From: Isoetes taiwanensis
Lineage: Eukaryota; Streptophyta; Lycopodiopsida; Isoetales; Isoetaceae
Assembly (NCBI GenBank): GCA_021234155.1
Contig: JAJEKV010000146.1
Coordinates: forward strand, 250,001 to 314,000
Length of the DNA: 64,000 nucleotides
Direction of reading: 5' to 3'
Shown: piece by piece, positions 56,730 to 64,000 of the stretch
How positions within the stretch are numbered: the stretch's first letter is position 1
Layout: each line of letters begins with the position of its first letter
Translations under genes and position numbers: made by a program
Notes under the pieces: model-generated
Told to the model about the DNA's origin: nothing
The model's input: only the letters and a program-made list of their open reading frames with translations
The model's database searches: none

Positions 56730-57083
56730 ATGGCAGATTTTGTGACGGAGCATTATGACATGGTCATCCCTCCTGGGAGGGGGAGATATGATCCAAAGCC
56801 GGTCTTTGCACAATGGACAAGGAATCAGATTAAGAAAAAAATGATGACTCTGAAGCAACACATCCTTGGCCAGATAGCCATTGGAATCATTCTGGATGAT
56901 GAAGATCTGTGGTGGTGGTGGAATGATTTGAAGATATATTTTGCTGCTAAATGGGAAGAGCATTTTGACATAACCTCGGGGCTCATTTTGCAGTTCATGG
57001 TCTACACTCCTCACGACCTGGATGAGATGGAAACAGTCTTTCATATGATCCATTGGAGTTTGCGCTTGGCTATGAATAATTAG
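56730..57083 (+). CDS. Hypothetical 117-aa ORF (copy B)
   Basis: Same protein as at 45,821-46,174 (MADFVTEHYDMVIPPGRG...). Unrecognised. It follows the LINE fragment. Confidence 0.3.
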   Translation: MADFVTEHYDMVIPPGRGRYDPKPVFAQWTRNQIKKKMMTLKQHILGQIAIGIILDDEDLWWWWNDLKIYFAAKWEEHFDITSGLILQFMVYTPHDLDEMETVFHMIHWSLRLAMNN

Positions 57084-58370
57084 CTGATTCTATTCTTTTC
57101 CCTCTGAACACTCTCAAAACTATCTACAGACCTTTGCATAATCTGGTGGTACGTACTATTTTTGTCTATCTAAAGCTGTGTTCTTCTTTTTTCCTTATTC
57201 CCTTTTGGGATGAGCAAGCATTTGCAAAGGTTTATAGGGATTACCATGATCATGAAGCATAATGCAAAATATACATACACATGCTTTTCACTAGCAAAAG
57301 ACAAAGCCAGTGAAGCAATTTGTCACAATTCAACATCCTACCATTTAGCAGACATGCAAACTAACAATTGTATGCCTTTATATAACGAAAATTTGCTGCA
57401 AACCATGACATAACTTATAGTTTATAGCATGTGTTTACTTCCTTAACCTTCTCTTCGGAAAAATGACCATTAGCATTTTTAATCCACCTTCACCAGAGAT
57501 GAAATAAAAAACATTTAAGAAAATATTTTGTACATGAAATGACGTGCAACAACTTACATGTCGCAAAAAATTTGTATTCTTGAATCAAACTTGGTTCTGA
57601 TATTTGCAATCGAAAAATCTATCTATGTCTATGCTTCGAAGTTGAACGCCTTTATGTGCAAGGTCATTAAAGAGCATCTCAGCAAAGTATACCCCTTGTA
57701 AAGACAATATAAAACTGTAGAAATAGCTATTTAGAAGCAGAAGCAATAAAAATAGGGCTGAAAACCTGAGTTATTCCCTCTGCTTCAATGATCAACATTA
57801 GGACCGTCCAAATGATATCATAAAATTGTTAACATGTCCTTAGAAACGAATTCAATATTGACAAAGCAGATGTTGCATTCATCTTGCCATGTTCGCAAAT
57901 ATCCTAATGCATCGATGTAGATGCATACCCAGGTTGACTACATCAAACTCCATCATCTATTCTATTCCATCATCTTTTGCCTGAAGAGCATAAACACACT
58001 GAAGCTTCTCTGCAAAAGGCAGCAAAAAATATAAGTCCAATGACTATATTTGGAAACGGCTAACTCTAACTCTCAACATATCTTCTATTCAGTCTGATCT
58101 AAACAACAATCCTGGCAATAAAAGATATAATAAGTCTAGAATGAAGATAATGCTGTCAAAATGCTGCCCTTGCTTGCCTAACCTCTAACTTTAGTCCAAC
58201 ACCATCTTCACTGACAAAGGCTTGATTAACCTGCATTTTGTAGCTACAACAGGCATTCCATATACACAGATGTTAATTACCCTCCGTCGTCTCTAATAAA
58301 GGTGTCATCTACGAACTAGTTACCTATGGTCTGAGAAATATCAGCCATGCAAGCCTTGAAGAAATAAGTC
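57084..58370. other. Gene-free stretch (copy B)
   Basis: AT-rich, short frames only. Counterpart of 46,175-47,450. Confidence 0.5.
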
Positions 58371-58374
58371 ATCT

Positions 58375-58755
58375 ACTACACGACGAAGGAGCTGTGAGAG
58401 ACCCTCGGCAACAATTGTAAAGAGAAAGGGTGCCGACGGACATTCTTGCCAATATCTCCCCCCACGTCAAAAATGTCAAAAGGCCTCCCTTAAAATACCT
58501 TTGCGGACTTCAATAACTTCCAAACTGTCACAGAAAATCAGCCCCAAACCCAACTTATACATAACACGCATAAGAAAACAAAAGACACGGTCCTACGCTT
58601 TGGCAAAGTCAAGCTTCAGATACACAACTTGCTGCCTCCTATGCTGCTCCAAATACAAGCCTTGATAAGCAATTGGTCTTGTTATAGCTTCATTGTCCCA
58701 TAAGCTCCGGCTTCCCGTGGACATTACAACCCGTTGTTGTTGTTGTTGAAACGAT
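58375..58755 (-). mobile_element. LINE reverse transcriptase fragment (copy B)
   Basis: Counterpart of 47,450-47,880, with the same KLDFAKA and FTIVAEGLSQLL remnants and only (GTT)5 at its upstream edge. Confidence 0.6.
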
Positions 58756-59514
58756 CTATTCAGCATTACATTGAATACTCAAACAAGGTATACTAGATAG
58801 ATAGAGAGTACTTTTTAGGTCATGCCATACAAGAAACAAGCTCGAACCAACTACACCCTCACTATTCAACATTTCCATCAATATGTTAGCAATAAAATCA
58901 ACACCATTTAAAGGGTCAAAGGGCAACCCTCCATGCGCTAGCAGTTAGGATAGGAGGAATTCAAATCTGTGGCTGATAACGAGTCCATGTTACAATAGGA
59001 CGAATCTGCTGATCTAACTACACTTTGACACGATCTTTGTTTGTCTGATCTTCAAATATTCGTTGATTTTAGGTGACCAGAACGGAACAAAATTAGATTC
59101 CTCATCTGCGTCACATGCCTTTGAGCAATTCTTTTCTTTGGTTTGACCGGATCTCTTTCCATTGCTGTCTGCTGCAAAACCCATTCCCCATTCCCCATTC
59201 CGATTTTGAATGTTTTAGGATGTTGAAGCCAAATCTTCCCGGTTTTATGGGTTCCGTCTTCGGAATCTGAATTGGTTTCCTGTTAATTCGTGTTTTCCTC
59301 ATTCTTCATTAATATGTCTGAAGTCCAGGTTAGTGCATGCAAAATGAACCATTTGTCCACATATGACACATAAGTTCAGAATATTTAATCTGTGTGCCCA
59401 GAACGCAGTTGTCGTCTTCTTGCACATGCTTTAGGTTGCATGAATTCCTTCTTGTCTAAATTTCAACATGCAAATCCAATTTTAGGTCCTGCATTGCTTT
59501 GTTGGGCTCTAGCC

Positions 59515-62258
59515 ATGGAGAAAGCAGCCCTGTTAGTTATATGCATTCTTCTAACGGTGGCTCCAAGAGCTTTTAGCCTATTTTCAGGGGATATATATGG
59601 CCGACACCAGCAGGATGTGTTCCTCTGGCCCATGCCCGCAAATGTGACCCACGGATCTGACGCACTTGTTCTTTCCCAAAGCTTCAAGTTCGTCATAGAT
59701 GAGCAGTACCAGTCATGTGAGACCTTGCTCGAAGGTCTAGACAGGTTCTACAATCTCATATTTGGCCAGCATTCTGCTGTTATACTTGCATCATCAGATG
59801 TTCCTGTGTTGGAGAAGTTGAGAATAGAGCTTCTTTCCTCGGATGAAACTGTAAATATTGCTCCTTTTCTTCCAAATTTACATATCTTATGTGCATCCTG
59901 GATTTCTCATAAACTGACTTGCATGGCTCATAGTTACAACTGGGAATTGATGAATCATATCAGCTTCAGGTGCCTTCTCCTGATGGCTCTACAACAGCAT
60001 TGCTCAAAGTAAGAATAAAGTTTACAACTAATCTCCTTATTTCTGTTACATGGGTATTCAGAAATTGATGTATATTCAGGCAACAAATGTTTATGGCGCT
60101 TTGCATGGACTACAGGTATGACTATCTCAGTCTCTTCCCTAAATCTCTCTGATTGTGTAGCCAAAGGAATACAGATAATTAGGAGGTTACTCACGAAGGA
60201 ACAAGGAGAAGATTATACAAACAATGCCAGAAATAAGTCGTTTTCAAACAAAAATGGTCTTGCAGACATTTAGTCAGATGTGCATTTTCAACTTTCTTAG
60301 CAAGGTGATTGAAGTGCCTAATACTCCCTGGAGTATTGTGGATTCACCAAGGTTCACTTATAGGGGACTCCTAATTGGTACGTTATGCTGTTGCTTGTTC
60401 TATATATGTAAGCTATTATCTCTCATGAGTTTGCTTCTCTAGATACTTCGCGCCACTATCAGCCTTTGGAGGTGATAAAGACTGTCATAGATTCTATGTC
60501 ATATGCAAAATTGGTGAGTCTTCTTATGGTGTAAACATAATAGCAGGAGCACTACGAAAGCTATCTAGTCCCTTACTTGAAATGATTTGCAGAATGTTTT
60601 GCATTGGCATATTGTAGATACAGAGTCCTTTCCCATAGAAATACCTTCGTTCCCCAGGCTCTGGGATGGGTCTTATACCTATAGGGAGCGTTATACTATG
60701 GATGATGCAAGGGCCATTGTTGAGTAAGCACTGTTGCATATTCATCGTCATTGGTTTTTTTCTGTTCTCTCAATGGCCCTTTTGCAAAATGTTGGAAGAT
60801 TTAAGAGGGAAAATCATACGATGTGCAGATATGCACGACTTAGAGGCATAAATATTATGGCAGAGCTCGATGTTCCTGGCCATGCTGCTTCATGGTACGT
60901 TTCTGTTATGATGCTCAAGAAATTTGACATTCCTATTAACTCTCAGTCAGTTTCATTAAAGGGGTCTAGGTTATTCGTATTTGTGGCCGTCTACAAACTG
61001 CACACAGCCTCTAGATGTTAGCAATGAACTTACTTTCGACCTGATTGAAGGAATCATCTCTGGTAAAATTTGGCAATTTTTTTTACAGAAATGAAGAAAA
61101 GATTTTATTCATTTCCCTTATGTGTCTCGTTGCAGACTTCTCAAGTGTGTTTCCTTTCAAGCTTATGCATCTTGGTGGGGATGAAGTTGATACATGTATG
61201 TGTTCCTGATTTCATTCTTCAAGGAGTTTGTATGTTATTTACATGGACCTTCAAATTTGTAACAGCATGCTGGAGCAAGACTCCCCATATAAAGTCATGG
61301 TACTCTTTCACTGTCTTCTTTTTCGTTTCCTTTTTCATAATGTACATATCTTGAGAATTAAGTCCTGACTATTAAGTATAAGCAATGCATTTGCTAAATC
61401 ATGGCAGTTGACTGGTATTATTCTTGCAGGCTGGATGACCATTCCATGTCACCATTTGATGCATATGAATACTTTGTCCTTCGAGCACAAGGAATAGCTC
61501 TGTCCCATGGATACTTACCAGTTAACTGGTATGTATACACGAGCAGAAATTATCGAGCTAATGAAAATAAACATGTACCAACAATGTTTTTCATATCTGT
61601 TTTCTCAGGGAAGAGACATTTGACACTTTTGGGAAAGAATTAAACTATCAAACAATTGTTCATAACTGGTAATTCTTACACTGAGAAAGTACCTTCATTC
61701 TTCCAGAAGAATGTTTTATTATTCTGGATATAACTGTATGAAATATTAGGATTGGAAAGGGTGTATGCCCGAAGGTGGTGGAGGCAGGATTCAGATGCAT
61801 TGTCAGTGATCAAGATGTTTGGTATCTGGACCATCTGGACGTTCCTTGGGAGAAGTTTTATATGAATGAGCCACTTACCGACATTAGTTCCATAGAAGAG
61901 CAAGAGCTGGTTCTTGGAGGTGAGGTGTGCATGTGGGGGGAGACTGTGGATGCAAGCGACATACACCAGACCATATGGCCTCGGGCAGCAGCTGCGGCAG
62001 GTATATTTCTTCTCACAATTTTATTCAAAGACTACATCTACTTTTCGTCCTTCCAAAATATAGACTGCATCTGATTTCTTAAATTTTGCAGAGAGGCTGT
62101 GGAGCCCCCGCGAATATACTGATGGAGGAAGTAAAGGCATTCTTAGGAGACTTGAATTCTTCAGATGTCTCTTAAACGAGAGGGGAATAGCAGCTGCCCC
62201 AGTGCGTGAATTGGGTCGAGTATCACCTCCATACCCTGGATCTTGTTACCAACAATAA
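59515..62258 (+). CDS. HEXO: Beta-hexosaminidase, GH20, HEXO1/HEXO3-like, 14 exons, 532 aa
   Basis: Removes terminal N-acetylglucosamine from N-glycans in the secretory pathway (vacuole or apoplast). Exons: 59515-59850, 59934-60008, 60080-60115, 60266-60377, 60443-60513, 60593-60723, 60829-60894, 60962-61062, 61136-61195, 61266-61299, 61430-61528, 61609-61668, 61750-62000, 62092-62258. All introns are GT-AG, and the sum is 1,599 nt in one frame. Residues 1 to about 22 are a signal peptide (MEKAALLVICILL). Next are an N-terminal GH20b-type domain, LQLGIDESYQLQV, DTSRHYQP, NVLHWHIVD, INIMAELDVPGHAASW, the catalytic pair Asp325-Glu326 in HLGGDEVDT (exon 9), WYLDHLDVPW, GGEVCMWGE, TIWPRAAAAAERLW and a PGSCYQQ end. 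Length is normal for the family. An upstream in-frame ATG (59,392) would precede the signal peptide and is less likely. It is closer to HEXO3 than HEXO1 by eye. The whole 5' part is duplicated as copy A. Confidence 0.95.
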
Positions 62259-62650
62259 GCTGTATCAAATCTATGAAGTTCTTTTGCGATCTAAAACCAA
62301 TCGACTTTTGGTGTTGCTTGTAGCAGCCAAATTCCTCCAGCAAAAAGAGGTGACAATTAGGCAGCACTAGTAGTAATAGTAAAATAACACTATTTCGTCT
62401 AGTTGCAATACCATGGAGGTACTTGCTTCCTTGATAGCGTATCCACCTTGTAAAACTTGAAGCAGAATGGGAATCCCCCATTTCTTCTTACTTCACTCAA
62501 ACGCTACAGCAATACATATGTAGGCTTCCTGCACCTGACTCTGGCAACCATATACATATTATGTCCCAATGTGGTTATATATAGCACATAATATCATAAT
62601 CACAACATATATAATTGAGTTTGTAATTTTCCATTTTTGTCGCGCTTAAG
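62259..62650. other. 3' flank of the hexosaminidase gene
   Basis: Probable 3' UTR and terminator region with AATAAG- and AATAAC-like signals. TTGTCGCGCTTAAG near 62,638 recalls the GTCGCGCT phrase at the centre of the palindromic element. Confidence 0.4.
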
Positions 62651-62657
62651 GCATTCT

Positions 62658-63002
62658 TTAGGCCAACACGCACCAAGAGGTGCGCATGACCAGTAGGGTC
62701 ATGTGAGAGTGGAAGAGTAGGCATGGTAGGCATGGAGGGCGATGATGGGACATCGGTCGGATGATCTCTATATTTTTTTCATTCCAAGTTGGACTTGTGC
62801 CCCCTTCTGAATCCACTTTGGTTCTTACTTTCTGGCTTCTTGGGCAGTAAACCGTTGCAAATGTGTGCATTTTTCTACGCTTTCGCACATCTTTTAGATC
62901 CTGACCAGAGATTATAACCATCTCTATATTTTGCCTCTTGGGCGGAGCTTTAATCTGCCCATTTTTCATTCCGCCATCGAATCGATACAAATTTTCCAGC
63001 AA
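62658..63002 (-). pseudogene. C2-domain protein fragment (SRC2/BAP-like)
   Basis: The minus-strand frame starts at 63,002 and contains IEMVIISGQDLKDVRKRRKM, then TFATVYCPRSQKVRTKVD and SEGGTSPTWNEK. This is the first half of a plant C2 domain (SRC2 and related Ca2+/lipid-binding proteins), though the usual ligand Asp after DLKDV is replaced by basic residues. After NEK the C2 strands are lost in this frame. A neighbouring frame reads PTGHAHLLVRV, which could be the next strands, so a frameshift in the A7 run near 62,776 is likely. About 40 residues precede the C2 domain. Either a decayed gene or a first exon; no second exon is seen downstream (lower coordinates). Confidence 0.55.
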
Positions 63003-64000
63003 GAAGAATAACGGGCTCCCGGAGTCGCTCCGAGCGAGGTCTAGGAATCGTCACTGTAGAGACCAGATTGAATGGTCGCCATTCTGATCCTATTTGGTGG
63101 GTATGGAAGAAATATGCGAGTTAGTTTAGTTAAGAATCTGTAGGGGTTTAAAAGGATTGACCGGAATGATTCAGAAAATGAATAGGAAAATCAAATGGGC
63201 AAGGCTAGAAATGCCTGGAAGAATATCGGGATGCATTAAATAGGAAAAGGGGCTTGGGATCTGCTGGCTATGGTGGGAATTGCTCTCGAAGAACCATACT
63301 GTGCAAGAACCATAAACGCCCTCAACTACTAAGAGATCTAGGTGCCAAAATGTTCACAGAATTAGGATTAAGGCATCTCAATTCATGTGTATATGTTTGT
63401 TTCTCATCATTCTCGAGCAAAACCTATGTCCTCAACCTTCCCACACAGATGCGTCCACTTTATGGGGGGCATGCATGGGTTATGGGTGGGGTCATGCATG
63501 GGGCATGGACCATGCTTCTAGGCCATGTGGGAAGGTGCATGGAATTGGAGCTTTTGATGCAGGCTGCTGATGAAAGAAGGGGGCAAGGATCTTGATCGTT
63601 GAAATTTTTGTAGCATGATATAGCTAATCTTAGCCGTTGGATCAAAAGGGGAGGAGAAATCCTAGCCATTACTTTTTTTTTTTAAATTGCAATTTCTTTA
63701 TATTACAAGAAATTTATCGCGGCAGCCCAAGGCTGCCGAGAACATTTTTCTTGACCGACACCCTCATAAAAGTACCAACACAACCACCACCCAACATAAA
63801 AGCCGCTGCAAATATTTCTTTGGTTCACATCATCGGAGGTAGACATATTTGCTTAAATACAGGAATTTGAGCCCACAAGTTTACCTTGTATTATATGGTG
63901 CCAATATTATTGGATCTACATATAACCTCGTGACATTCATTTTCTTTCCTCTAGTTTGTTTGAAATGTTGCAAAGTTAAAAGCTTTCAATTTGAATTATT
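63003..64000. other. Right-edge stretch, no supported gene
   Basis: GCATGGGG/CATGCATGG-rich phrase near 63,470-63,545. The GGAGGAGAAATCCTAGCC phrase is shared with 32,175. A CGGCAGCC-CAA-GGCTGCCG hairpin at 63,720-63,738 sits 30 bp from a T11 run, possibly a transposon end. No ORF has a recognisable domain. Confidence 0.45.

Larger units (their letters stand above)
50766..61642 (+). repeat. Tandem duplication, copy B (about 10.88 kb)
   Basis: Second copy of 39,898-50,765, which continues without a break into exons 12-14 and unique 3' flank. This shows copy B carries the original right end, while the original left end is at copy A. Differences from copy A include the (GTT)n length, a 27-30 bp insertion near 53,603 and clustered small indels. 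Confidence 0.95.

Overview
The window looks like nuclear DNA of a land plant. The evidence is a 14-exon GH20 beta-hexosaminidase gene with GT-AG introns of about 65-160 bp, a nepenthesin-type aspartic protease, an exon fragment matching my recollection of the plant EDRF1-like gene, plant-type LINE (L1) sequences, Helitron 3' ends and long AT-rich intergenic DNA. The mix of gene families makes me lean towards a seed-free plant (fern, lycophyte or bryophyte), but that is inference. Host genes are sparse. Most of the window is mobile or repetitive DNA.

Layout. 1-5.2 kb: an open reading frame running off the left edge (minus), two minisatellites, a 79-codon ORF behind a TATA box, and a broken transposase-like gene of the DUF7869 type (minus). 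5.4-7.3 kb: palindromes built on ATGGCGCCAT, tandem repeats and a 31-bp foldback. 7.9-10.9 kb: a spliced gene with a ParB/sulfiredoxin-like 'NGNHS' motif. A decayed second member lies at 26.4-28.5 kb.

14-26.4 kb is nested. A 5'-truncated LINE (minus; 15.02-17.50 and 25.96-26.36 kb) is split by an 8.46-kb element with roughly 60-bp terminal inverted repeats (17,504-25,963). Inside that element are a 194-bp MITE, a frameshifted paralog of the small gene at 14.15 kb, tandem repeats, a Helitron 3' end and six copies of a 63-73 nt hairpin. 29.4-30.7 kb: intact aspartic protease (minus). 31.4 kb: one orphan exon.

32.5-37.0 kb: arrays of an AGAATCT-like motif, then a 2.8-kb imperfect palindrome carrying tRNA-like pol III boxes in each arm. 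A LINE 3' end with poly(A) and an EDRF1-like fragment follow.

39,898-61,642 is a direct tandem duplication of about 10.87 kb. Copy A (left) ends inside exon 12 of the hexosaminidase gene. Copy B (right) runs on into unique sequence and carries the complete gene, which I reconstruct exon by exon (532 aa). Differences between the copies concentrate at CAG, CTG and CCWGG sites, so the frameshifts in copy A may be sequence errors. The window ends with a C2-domain fragment (minus) and unannotated DNA. No rRNA, complete tRNA gene or CRISPR array is present.
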